DNA from: a virus
Virus record (IMG/VR): IMGVR_UViG_3300042731_008445
Location: 1-23,649 of that record
Direction: 5' to 3' (one strand)
Length of the DNA: 23,649 nucleotides
The first letter of the stretch is position 1, and each line of letters starts with the position of its first letter. Shown here one piece after another: positions 4,724-12,006 of the stretch. Below the pieces are notes generated by a model, which saw nothing but the letters and a program-made list of their open reading frames with translations, did no database searches and was not told where the DNA came from. Both the position numbers and the translations under genes were made by a program.

Positions 4724-7231
4724 TTAGTTTCCTCCTAAATTTATTTTCCTATCTGATTTTTTTAAGAATATATTTGTTGTATTTTTAGCATCAATTATTT
4801 TTTCGTCGATTGCTAAATCAATCAATTCTATATTTTTGAAATTTCCATTGAACCGATCTGTTCCAAATTTCCCTATATTCAATATCCCAGAATTAGAATG
4901 GTCTAAAGTTCCAGCTATAGCAGTATTTAATTTCTCTATCCCATCTTTTATTATTTTTGCTCTAATATTACCACCTTCTTGTTTCAAAACAAAAGATAAT
5001 TTTGCTGTAATCCCTTTCTGAAAATCAGCTGTATCTAAATTAAAATTGCCACCACCTCCCTGAAGTTGGAATCCATAAGCCGCCGCACCAAAAGTTCTAA
5101 TTTTGTAATTATTCCCTCTACTATCGTCGGTACTGAAAAATCTAAATTCTCCTGCAGCATAATTATTGCCGTCTGAAATAGGCGTAATATCTGCAGATAT
5201 TATAAATTCTTGCGGGAAATATTCTAACTCATACGTTAAATTGTCAGAAGTTCTAGTTACTGTTGTTGCTGCTGTTTTGATATATGAAGTTGGAAATGAT
5301 CCTTGCTCTAATTGTGCACCCCAAATAATCAAAGTATCTCCAGTACCAAGATAGTTTCGCCCGATACCATTGAAATCAATATCCAACATGGATATAACAA
5401 AAGGTCTTACACTAATAAGATTCAAACTTCCAACAATTTCAATTTTCCAATAATAATTGTCATAGGAAAAAATATTTATTGATTTTATTATTCCGTTGCC
5501 GGAGATTCCTGAATTTCCAACTAGTCCGTTCTGCACATCAAAATTAGCCCAAACATACCCAGCACCGCCTCCAAAGCGAATTTGCATGAAAGGAATAGAA
5601 CTATTTTTGTGAACAAAAATAGAAGCGGAATATGTATTGTCTCCGATAGGCACTGCCTGTTGGTATATTCTATGTAATCCATCAAAAGCGGTATCGGTCA
5701 ATGTATCAGCTGTTTGTTTACCATCTGGAGCAATATGTGTATTATTTGTGATATTAATATTATCATTGAATGGCCATGCTAAGTAATTTTCACTTTGAAT
5801 CAAAAAATTAGTTCTTTGTTCCTCAATCAACACACCTTTCTTTTTTTCTTCAGAGATTAAATTGCCTGTAGCTTCACTTACTATATTCGACACAACTGTA
5901 TTTGCATTTTCTGTTTCATAGTATTTGGGGAATAAATTAAAGTCTTGTAGAGTTCCATGATTATTATTCCCACTTGTATCATAGGCTATTTCACCTTCTG
6001 TTTCATTTAGTTTCCAAAGACCTATTAAGCCTGATGTTATTACATTCCCTTGATGAATTTGTTGGACTTCTGTTAAATTTATTTCTCTTGAGTGAACTTG
6101 CATATCCGCAATAATCCCTTCGAAATAATTAGCTTTTCCAAAAGAAAAAGCATTTGCTGTTCCCGTGTTGAAGCCTATTTTGGGCAGACTTCCTTTAAAT
6201 TCTCCATCTCTATAGAGTTTTACTTCACTCCCATTATAGGCAACAGTATAATAATAAATCCCTCCAGCATCATCAGCCACAAAAGGAGAAAAATCAAGAT
6301 GCCCATTTATATAAATATGAAAACCATTTCTCCACGTAGAAAAAGGAGCTATATGTAATTTGTTTTCGTCCGGAACTGGTTGCCACTCAAAAACCTTTGC
6401 GTAATATTCATATACAGACCTTCCTGTTTTAAAAGAAATTGAAAATTGACTTAAATTATTGAACTCTGGGAATTTTGAATTTATGCCTACATAGTCATCC
6501 ACCCCATCAAAAAATAAGTTCTCTCGCTGCCACTGCTTCAAAGTAAATTCACTCGGATTTTGATTTGTTTGGCCTGTTACATCTTCTGCCATTGCTTTCG
6601 CAATGTATACATTGCTTGCATTTCCAGCAGAATTATTCTTAATGTAAAAAGCAGTGTTAGCACTTTCAGTTGTGTTTGTGAATGATATTCTTTTCCAGTT
6701 TTCATTAATACTAATATTAGGAGAGTAAACCCCTCCCACATATAGTCTAATAGTAGTTGATCCCGACACAGTTCTAGCATATATACTTGCTGTTGCACTT
6801 GAACCTATCACATTTTGAAAAACGCCAGTTTGATATATGCTAGACGAAGGATTAGTCCCAAAAGAAAGTTCCAACACTTTTTCAACATCCCCACTTGGTC
6901 CAACAATATCTGTTTCCCCTACTTTTGTTGCAGTTAATTGTTCTATCCATTCATCTTGAAGAAAATTATTAGAATATTTTAGTAAATTTTCTACACGCCT
7001 ACTTCCCTCAAACCTCATCTCATTGATTTTTGCATTTTTCATTAACCCTTCAAAATCAAAAATGCTTCCAGTTGTAGAGCGTTCCGTATTAGAATTAATT
7101 GAATTATCAATAGTGTCAGTATCTTCAATTACAATATGGTTAGTGCCAGTATCTTCAATTACAATATTTGCATATAGAATATTATAATATAATAATGTCA
7201 ATATAATTATTATTATCTTTTTCATGTTCAT
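4724..7231 (-). CDS. large exported LamG/jelly-roll tail-fibre-like protein, 835 aa
   Basis: I choose MNMKKIII (7231) because AGG sits 7 nt upstream; an ATG 18 codons earlier lies inside the previous gene. Residues 1-21 form a classical signal peptide ending in ILYA. A 10-residue repeat follows (IVIEDTGTNH, IVIEDTDT). Domains by eye: a carbohydrate-binding-like jelly roll at about 80-225 (NLLKYSNNFLQDEWI), a concanavalin/LamG domain at about 238-420 (LFFDGVDDYV, then GLIGLWKLNE), a second jelly roll at about 480-660 (TNFLIQSENYLAW, GAQLEQGSFPTSYI) and a second LamG-like domain to the end. The GAQLEQGSFPTSYI block is typical of phage receptor-binding or fibre proteins that bind glycans. A virion protein with an export signal is unexpected. 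Confidence 0.82.
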   Translation of the reverse strand: MNMKKIIIIILTLLYYNILYANIVIEDTGTNHIVIEDTDTIDNSINSNTERSTTGSIFDFEGLMKNAKINEMRFEGSRRVENLLKYSNNFLQDEWIEQLTATKVGETDIVGPSGDVEKVLELSFGTNPSSSIYQTGVFQNVIGSSATASIYARTVSGSTTIRLYVGGVYSPNISINENWKRISFTNTTESANTAFYIKNNSAGNASNVYIAKAMAEDVTGQTNQNPSEFTLKQWQRENLFFDGVDDYVGINSKFPEFNNLSQFSISFKTGRSVYEYYAKVFEWQPVPDENKLHIAPFSTWRNGFHIYINGHLDFSPFVADDAGGIYYYTVAYNGSEVKLYRDGEFKGSLPKIGFNTGTANAFSFGKANYFEGIIADMQVHSREINLTEVQQIHQGNVITSGLIGLWKLNETEGEIAYDTSGNNNHGTLQDFNLFPKYYETENANTVVSNIVSEATGNLISEEKKKGVLIEEQRTNFLIQSENYLAWPFNDNINITNNTHIAPDGKQTADTLTDTAFDGLHRIYQQAVPIGDNTYSASIFVHKNSSIPFMQIRFGGGAGYVWANFDVQNGLVGNSGISGNGIIKSINIFSYDNYYWKIEIVGSLNLISVRPFVISMLDIDFNGIGRNYLGTGDTLIIWGAQLEQGSFPTSYIKTAATTVTRTSDNLTYELEYFPQEFIISADITPISDGNNYAAGEFRFFSTDDSRGNNYKIRTFGAAAYGFQLQGGGGNFNLDTADFQKGITAKLSFVLKQEGGNIRAKIIKDGIEKLNTAIAGTLDHSNSGILNIGKFGTDRFNGNFKNIELIDLAIDEKIIDAKNTTNIFLKKSDRKINLGGN

Positions 7232-7235
7232 GAAA

Positions 7236-7670
7236 TTACCTACAAATAATGAATGTTTCAACTTTTGAGTCCCCTTCGAAAGCATCTATTTCAATTATGA
7301 CTTTAGACGGCGGTTTATAATTTATGCCACCTTTTATACTCATTTGTTTTTTATCTCTGTATTTTTGCAATTCTATTTCATAATAATCTTTTACAATATT
7401 CGCACTCTTAAGTCCTTTTTCTTTATTTTTATTGTACCCGATTATTTTTATTTTTTTTGCAAATTGCAAAATTTTAACATTTTTATTTATAATTTCTTGA
7501 GCATCATCTGAATAGATAGTCGCTAATTTTACAATATCGTATTTACCCCCTTCCCCATTTACTGTTTGAACTTTAAAATCATTTAATGTTTTTGTATTTT
7601 TTTGAAAGGTTCCCGTCGGAGAAGCACACCCTAAATAGAATAACAAATACAATAATATATATATTCTCAT
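7236..7670 (-). CDS. lipoprotein, 144 aa
   Basis: The N terminus is a lipoprotein signal with lipobox YLGC (Cys15), preceded by AAGGAG at the ribosome site. The mature part holds a central alpha/beta region, KKIKIIGYNKNKEKGLKSAN, which loosely recalls the loop of OmpA-C-like peptidoglycan-binding domains, but the usual Asp and Arg anchors are not clear, so I do not claim that family. It is predicted to sit on the periplasmic or outer face of a membrane. It lies between two signal-peptide-bearing fibre-like genes, with a 13-nt gap upstream and 4 nt to the next start, so the three are expressed together. Confidence 0.72.
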   Translation of the reverse strand: MRIYILLYLLFYLGCASPTGTFQKNTKTLNDFKVQTVNGEGGKYDIVKLATIYSDDAQEIINKNVKILQFAKKIKIIGYNKNKEKGLKSANIVKDYYEIELQKYRDKKQMSIKGGINYKPPSKVIIEIDAFEGDSKVETFIICR

Positions 7671-7683
7671 TTTTTTCTCCTTA

Positions 7684-9291
7684 TCAATCAGAAATTAAGG
7701 CATGAAAGTTGATTACTAATATGTTATTTGCAGCGGTTTCATTTTCTACAAAAAATTGTAATTTATCATTAGTTTTTAGCGAAACTGAAACGAAAAAAGA
7801 TGCTGATCTTGGGTTAGTCGGACTTGTCGATGTTGTACCCTTACTTCCATTGACTTCAACACCATTTAAATATGTGTAAACATTCAATATTTGTGTGCCG
7901 CCGCTTACAGGTTCCATAATACAATTCCCTTGAATTTTCAACACTACATCTTCTAACCCTATATATGTTACTACTCCAGTTGTTGTACTCACAACTATTC
8001 TTTCAGTATTTTTTTCTACAAAAATATCTGCTATGATCCCAGTTGAAACACTGATACCCGCAATAGGCGTGGCTGTTGCATTTCCCTCGAAATAAATATT
8101 AGTAAAAACTTGGCTGTCTCTAAGTTTTGTATTTCCTGCATATTTCCCAGTCAGTTGCTCTTGTTTTTGGCTGCCGGGCGCAAATATGCCGGCACCTTCT
8201 AAAACTATATTATTATCAGCAAGAACACTTGATAATGTTGACATAGTAGGCTCGAAATCAAATATATATTCATTTGAACCTGGTATGAAAGCACAATTAT
8301 GTATTTGATAATAATTTAAAAAACCATCAACAGTAATCATAGTTGTTGAGCTAACTAAATTCTTCCAAGCCCCAGCTCCGGAATTTCTAAAAACCAAAGC
8401 AGCATTATTATTAAATTTTATACCTTCTCCGATGTCTTGCGCGAGGAAAAAATCATTAAAAGTTTGGACAGTATTGATATTCCCCAAATCGGTAGTCCCG
8501 TTAATAACAAATCTACTTATAGCAATGATGCCATCAGAAGTTCCATTTATATTGAAAAATGGAGCAAATGGGGAGCTTTGCACGCCATCAAACATTGTGA
8601 TCAGTCCTGGAGCGATGGCATTGTGCATCGTGCTTGTTGATATATTAACTAATACTGTATCACCTGGTACTGCATGCCTAATACTAACAAACCCGCCAAT
8701 GGGGTAATTAAATGGATAAGGACTGTATATAGTATTGTGTATCTCATAATTTGCCCCACTTTGAAAAGTAATATTGTATCCGTCAAACGTAGCGTTATCT
8801 ATAATATCTTGCAAGCTATTAACATATACAGTTCTTGCACCTATTATACTCCGCCAATTACCAGTATTAATGTCTTTCATTTGTATACTATTATTATTAT
8901 TGCGGAACCCCATAGCAGTAGTAGTAGAACCGAGTTGGAGGTATGAATTATCATATATTCTTAATTTAGTGTCTACAATTCCACCTCCACCGTCGGTTAA
9001 GCCTTCAATTGCAAAAACTTTGTTGCCGTCCATTTCATTATCATAGCTTCGGATAAGTCCAGCTGTCGTCGTTGACACTGGCATATCTACAAAAGTTTTT
9101 TCTTGCCCTTCTTGCACTTCTATATGCCCGTCAAGAATTAATGTTCCGGTAGATGTTAACGTTCCGTCTGAAGTATTAAGCCATTGCAATTGACCAGTTG
9201 GACTTACTGTTACTTTTTTCGGGATAGAAGCAAAACTTTTAGAAATTCCAAAAACTAAAAATAGTAATATTAATATTTTTATTCTTTTCAT
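7684..9291 (-). CDS. exported tail-fibre-like protein with beta-helix and C-terminal beta-sandwich, 535 aa
   Basis: Residues 1-21 are a signal peptide (MKRIKILILLFLVFGISKSF then Ala). The next region (LQWLNTSDGTLTSTGTLILD, QLGSTTTAMGFRNNNNSI) has the short repeating beta turns of phage fibre shafts. A long Ser/Thr/Asn/Gly-rich middle part (SLQDIIDNATFDGYNITFQ onwards) looks like a right-handed beta helix. The last 100 residues (YTYLNGVEVNGSK, ASFFVSVSLKTNDKLQFFVE, NNILVINFHALISD) resemble C1q/TNF-like trimer heads found at fibre tips. The start follows AGAGGTAA and lies 12 nt from the previous stop. Sequence style says virion fibre; the signal peptide says export. Both readings are reported. 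Confidence 0.8.
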   Translation of the reverse strand: MKRIKILILLFLVFGISKSFASIPKKVTVSPTGQLQWLNTSDGTLTSTGTLILDGHIEVQEGQEKTFVDMPVSTTTAGLIRSYDNEMDGNKVFAIEGLTDGGGGIVDTKLRIYDNSYLQLGSTTTAMGFRNNNNSIQMKDINTGNWRSIIGARTVYVNSLQDIIDNATFDGYNITFQSGANYEIHNTIYSPYPFNYPIGGFVSIRHAVPGDTVLVNISTSTMHNAIAPGLITMFDGVQSSPFAPFFNINGTSDGIIAISRFVINGTTDLGNINTVQTFNDFFLAQDIGEGIKFNNNAALVFRNSGAGAWKNLVSSTTMITVDGFLNYYQIHNCAFIPGSNEYIFDFEPTMSTLSSVLADNNIVLEGAGIFAPGSQKQEQLTGKYAGNTKLRDSQVFTNIYFEGNATATPIAGISVSTGIIADIFVEKNTERIVVSTTTGVVTYIGLEDVVLKIQGNCIMEPVSGGTQILNVYTYLNGVEVNGSKGTTSTSPTNPRSASFFVSVSLKTNDKLQFFVENETAANNILVINFHALISD

Positions 9292-9302
9292 TTATTTACC
9301 TC

Positions 9303-9614
9303 TTAATTTAGTGGCGGCACATTATAAATATCTTCATATTTTTGATAATTTAAAAATGTTCTACTTGACCAATATATATCGAAATTCGCATCCCCAGTAA
9401 CATATCTATATTCGGTTACGCCAGTAACAGCCTCACTTGATCGCATTATATACCAATCAGTTTCGCCACGAGTGGACGTAAAGCCAAAATAACTTACTAC
9501 CGGATCACTTTCATTTATTTCTGCAATTCCAAATCCACTCAGGTATTGCCTTGCAAAAACGTACCCAGCAAACAATACTAATAACAATAAAGCAATAATC
9601 AAATACTTTTTCAT
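9303..9614 (-). CDS. small exported virion-like protein, 103 aa
   Basis: Residues 1-21 are a signal peptide or N-terminal anchor (MKKYLIIALLLLVLFAGYVF then Ala). The rest (YFGFTSTRGETDWYIMR, YRYVTGDANFDIYWSSRTFL, then YEDIYN) follows a pattern I know from small phage structural proteins: a Gly-Phe/Trp-Tyr-Ile-Met block, a Tyr-Arg-Tyr block, then Asn-Arg-like/Leu-x-Tyr. In those phages the protein has no export signal. The ribosome site is AGGAGGAAAGT. The gene is the first after the promoter at 9721-9749 and the terminator at 9632-9678, so its expression may depend on read-through. Function unknown. Confidence 0.75.
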   Translation of the reverse strand: MKKYLIIALLLLVLFAGYVFARQYLSGFGIAEINESDPVVSYFGFTSTRGETDWYIMRSSEAVTGVTEYRYVTGDANFDIYWSSRTFLNYQKYEDIYNVPPLN

Positions 9615-9631
9615 ACTTTCCTCCTATAATC

Positions 9632-9678
9632 AAAAAAAAGAGCCAAAACTACATGTAATATGTAATTCTGGCTCTTTT
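9632..9678 (-). terminator. intrinsic terminator or attenuator upstream of the 103-aa gene
   Basis: Arms 9636-9645 and 9669-9678 pair over 10 bp (AAAAGAGCCA with TGGCTCTTTT), and the stem continues with two mismatches to a 5-nt loop at 9655-9659. On the minus strand it is followed by 8 T residues (9639-9632). On the plus strand the T tract is shorter, so it is mainly a minus-strand terminator. It lies between a promoter and the ribosome site of the 103-aa gene. Confidence 0.85.
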
Positions 9679-9720
9679 GTATTAGATCACCATAATATTA
9701 AGATAATTATTTTAATTGAC

Positions 9721-9749
9721 ATTATACAAAATTATTATATTTTTTTCAA
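9721..9749 (-). promoter_or_regulatory. near-consensus sigma-70 promoter
   Basis: TTGAAA at 9749-9744, 17-bp spacer and TATAAT at 9726-9721: an 11 of 12 match. The -35 overlaps the stop codon of the upstream lipoprotein gene (9746-9748). A transcript starting near 9714 would meet the terminator at 9678-9632 after about 40 nt. Confidence 0.75.
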
Positions 9750-10324
9750 TATTTATTAATTTTCAAATATATAGTCGCCCAAGTTTTTGGTTTAAGCTTA
9801 AAAATTACTAAGCTTATTTGCGAAGAAATATAACTCTTCCATTCCATAGTTGTATGAGGCCAATCATCAAAAGGGTATACTTTCCAGCCCTCTTCTGCTG
9901 GCAATTTAGGATATAATTTTATTTGTTCTTGTGTTGATGGATGTTCTACTATATAATAATATTCTACAATCCTACTGGCAGTCAACATAGACTGACCTGT
10001 TTTGTTGAAAACAGGCATAATTTTTCCAGTTGAATTTATCCAAAACCCACCTGACCACAAATAATATGAAGTCCACTCTTCTTTATACACATTCGTTCCA
10101 TCAAGCCTTTCTCTACTTATTAATTTTTCTTCTGGTTCTTCTGGCTTTTTTTCTTCTTCCTTTTCCTCTTCCTCTTCTTCTTGTTTAGGTTTATTTTCTG
10201 TTTTTGCTACTTCTTCTTGTTTAGTCTTTTCTTTTTCAAGCCCTAACAATTTATTTAACCATTCACATCCACTAAAATTTAAATTCATAATACATAACAT
10301 AAATAATATTAATATTTTTTTCAT
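9746..10324 (-). CDS. lipoprotein with Glu/Lys-rich linker, 192 aa
   Basis: The signal sequence ends in lipobox FSGC (Cys20). Residues about 28-72 are an uninterrupted Glu/Lys/Pro-rich stretch (EEVAKTENKPKQEEEEEEKE onwards), probably an extended linker across the periplasm. The C-terminal domain of about 120 residues is aromatic (TSYYLWSGGFWINSTGKIMP, EEGWKVYPFDDWPHTTMEW) and largely beta; I do not recognise it. The start overlaps the stop of the upstream small gene by 4 nt (ATGA). It may be a surface or periplasmic protein made during lysogeny or late infection; this is inferred only from the lipobox. Confidence 0.75.
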   Translation of the reverse strand: MKKILILFMLCIMNLNFSGCEWLNKLLGLEKEKTKQEEVAKTENKPKQEEEEEEKEEEKKPEEPEEKLISRERLDGTNVYKEEWTSYYLWSGGFWINSTGKIMPVFNKTGQSMLTASRIVEYYYIVEHPSTQEQIKLYPKLPAEEGWKVYPFDDWPHTTMEWKSYISSQISLVIFKLKPKTWATIYLKINKY

Positions 10325-10524
10325 TTGATTTTCTCCTTGTCATTTTTTATTCTAGTTTTATGCATTTTGTCGTTGAAAATATACTTCATTGTATTGCATC
10401 TATGACATATTTTTACAAAGTCTAATTGCATTTCTATTTTTTCTCTTTTCCCTTTTTGAAAATAAATTTTTACATTGTTATGTTGTTCCCATTTATGCTT
10501 ATGGAAAAAATGAAAAAAATTCAT
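10321..10524 (-). CDS. small zinc-ribbon-like protein, 67 aa
   Basis: This is a 67-residue basic protein with HKHKWE near the N terminus (from residue 8) and CHRC in the middle, spaced as in small prophage His/Cys proteins of the DUF1660 style (HKW ... CxxC). A single zinc ion could be held by these His and Cys residues. The ribosome site GGGAGG is 12 nt before the ATG. It is the first gene after the structured RNA at 10725-10543 and overlaps the lipoprotein gene by 4 nt. Function unknown. Confidence 0.65.
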   Translation of the reverse strand: MNFFHFFHKHKWEQHNNVKIYFQKGKREKIEMQLDFVKICHRCNTMKYIFNDKMHKTRIKNDKEKIK

Positions 10525-10542
10525 TTTATTTTAACCTCCCAA

Positions 10543-10725
10543 TAAAAAATAGAGTACTCAGGTGATGAGACCTTTATACTCTATATATTGTTATCGTTAG
10601 TGCTCATCCACTATCGACCTATTAAGATTTGATATTGAGCGATTAGGCTTATAATAGCTCTGGAGTTCTATATGCTAACTTTATCCAGTTACTCAATATC
10701 AATAGTTTATTTTAGTTAATTGACA
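10543..10725 (-). ncRNA. candidate structured phage RNA of about 180 nt, unknown class
   Basis: It lies in a 242-nt gap with a promoter at one end and a terminator at the other. An 11-bp perfect stem (10702-10692 with 10639-10629, CTCAATATCAA family) closes two inner hairpins: CTGGA/TCCAG (10688-10684 with 10664-10660) and GCT/AGC (10658-10656 with 10649-10647). It is followed by a 9-bp hairpin with one mismatch (10617-10609 with 10602-10594) whose loop is GATGAG, and then by the terminator hairpin with loop CTCATC, the exact complement. No ORF of note. It could be a stand-alone small RNA or a 5' leader of the 67-aa gene. It lacks the long single-hairpin form of 6S RNA. Confidence 0.72.
10544..10583 (-). 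terminator. intrinsic terminator ending the 180-nt RNA
   Basis: Outer arms TAGAGTA (10550-10556) and TACTCTA (10577-10583), inner arms AGGT/ACCT (10560-10563 with 10570-10573) and a 6-nt loop, followed on the minus strand by six T residues (10549-10544). It lies about 20 nt upstream of the ribosome site of the 67-aa gene. Confidence 0.82.
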
Positions 10726-10731
10726 TATCTT

Positions 10732-10759
10732 ATTATACACATTTTTTAAAATATGTCAA
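10732..10759 (-). promoter_or_regulatory. consensus sigma-70 promoter inside an inverted repeat
   Basis: TTGACA at 10759-10754, 16-bp spacer, TATAAT at 10737-10732: all 12 positions match. A 9-bp inverted repeat (ATATGTCAA at 10751-10759 and TTGACATAT at 10720-10728) covers the -35 and the predicted start of transcription, an arrangement suited to an operator. Confidence 0.83.
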
Positions 10760-10766
10760 GTTTAAT

Positions 10767-11159
10767 CTATTTTATTTTCTTTTCTTTTTTTAATTCAATT
10801 ATCGCTTGTTCTCTTTGGGTTTCTAATATCTTTTTTTGTATTAGTTGTTCATTTTTATTTTTTAATACTTTAGCTTTATTAACTTTTATTCCTTGACCTT
10901 TCGAACCTTCCCATGCATTTCTATTTTTATTATCTTCAGGTAAATCAGATATTTTCATTACTTCATAATCTAAATCTGCAAGAGAATCTTTAATATTTTC
11001 TTTTGTTACAGGATGGATATATCCTTTTTGAATTTTAATTAATTCTCTTTCTGCCCAGTTATCAAAACCTCCATATTTTTGTAAAGCTTCAATAGTAGGA
11101 TACATTATATTAACTTCTTTATTCTTATGAAAAAAAACTATTATTTTATCATTTTTCAT
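10767..11159 (-). CDS. hypothetical protein, 130 aa
   Basis: Soluble 130-residue protein with AAGGAG before the start. The first half includes YPTIEALQKYGGFDNWAERE and GYIHPVTKENIKDS; the last third is Lys/Glu/Gln-rich helix (KAKVLKNKNEQLIQKKILET). I do not recognise it. It directly follows the fibre-like gene, the position of fibre assembly chaperones in Mu-like phages (Mu U), so that role is possible but not shown by any motif. It ends only a few bases before the promoter of the 180-nt RNA. Confidence 0.7.
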   Translation of the reverse strand: MKNDKIIVFFHKNKEVNIMYPTIEALQKYGGFDNWAERELIKIQKGYIHPVTKENIKDSLADLDYEVMKISDLPEDNKNRNAWEGSKGQGIKVNKAKVLKNKNEQLIQKKILETQREQAIIELKKEKKIK

Positions 11160-11174
11160 TATCTATTCTCCTTT

Positions 11175-12005
11175 TTATGTTTGATTACCAAAAACAACCA
11201 TATTGATAGTCGGCAAATCAGCATAAGAACTTGATCCATTAATGCATCTTAATTCTTGACTGCCTACAGTTTTGGCAAAATCAAAAACTTGTCGAGCAGA
11301 CATATTCCCAGAGTAAGAATCAGATTCTATACCAAAAACTGAACAAAAATTAGTATCTGCAAAATCTCTATCGAAATTAACTCTGTAATGCCCCACTGTT
11401 AAATCAACAATACTAGAAACATTAAAACTATCTCTAATAGCAATAGTCCCCGTACCATTAAAATTTATCCAAGCTTTACAGGTATTTTTTTTGTAAAGTG
11501 TATTTGCATCTGGCGTGCCTGAAGGATCAGCAGTTAATTTCAGTTTACTTGTTTTAATTCTTGAGAAATCAATATTTAACATTCTAAAATTAGTTCCATC
11601 ACAAACTAAAAATGTATCACTTGTTGTACTGATATCCCCATCTTCGGGATCAGATGTCCCATCTGCTTGTTTAATATTAAGAACACCTAAACCATTAACA
11701 TTAACAGTTGATGCACCTGTATTAGCATTAGTTGCTCTATATCTTACTAGCATACCATTGAAATATGATGTAGGTGATTTTTTGTTCCCAACTACTGATA
11801 ATACATAAGCATTTGCACTTCCTGAATCAGTGTAATAACTTCCCCCAGCCACATAATTCGAAATTGATTTTGATAGTTGCGTTACGTCTCCACCTGAAAG
11901 CGAAATCCCAGTGTTTAAAATGGCATTTTCCAATTCATCCATAGGTTGATTAAATTCATCTGGGTCGAGAGTTGTAGAAGTTGTTTGTGTCGGTATATTT
12001 TTCAT
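11175..12005 (-). CDS. tail-fibre-like protein, 276 aa
   Basis: I start it at MKNIPTQTT (12005): GGAGG lies 7 nt upstream and is encoded by the final Gly-Gly codons of the gp48-like gene, whereas the ATG 4 codons earlier overlaps that site. The N-terminal 60 residues (LDPDEFNQPMDELENAILNT) look like the baseplate-attachment part of fibre proteins. The middle (YRATNANTGASTVNVNGLGV, SDTFLVCDGTNFRML) is a pattern common in phage fibre proteins. The C terminus is a beta-rich domain (VGHYRVNFDRDFADTNFCSV) ending in a hydrophobic strand. There is no signal peptide, unlike the fibre-like proteins downstream. It occupies the gp49/S position of Mu. Confidence 0.82.
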   Translation of the reverse strand: MKNIPTQTTSTTLDPDEFNQPMDELENAILNTGISLSGGDVTQLSKSISNYVAGGSYYTDSGSANAYVLSVVGNKKSPTSYFNGMLVRYRATNANTGASTVNVNGLGVLNIKQADGTSDPEDGDISTTSDTFLVCDGTNFRMLNIDFSRIKTSKLKLTADPSGTPDANTLYKKNTCKAWINFNGTGTIAIRDSFNVSSIVDLTVGHYRVNFDRDFADTNFCSVFGIESDSYSGNMSARQVFDFAKTVGSQELRCINGSSSYADLPTINMVVFGNQT

Positions 12006-12006
12006 A

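Noticed and set aside
6577-6798. Minus-strand 73-aa frame inside the 835-aa gene, and 13142-13336 inside the baseplate J gene
   Set aside because: They are out-of-frame shadows of the larger genes with no start signal or recognisable product.
7236-7670. OmpA-like domain in the 144-aa lipoprotein
   Set aside because: Only a loose likeness around KIKIIGYNKNKEKG; the key Asp and Arg that bind peptidoglycan are not evident.
9700-9745. Plus-strand promoter with TTGACA near 9714
   Set aside because: The matching -10 (TATTTT) is poor and it would transcribe antisense to a real gene; the minus-strand promoter on the same stretch is better.
10543-10725. 6S RNA identity for the 180-nt RNA
   Set aside because: Length fits, but the fold is multibranched with a separate terminator hairpin and not one long rod with a central bubble.
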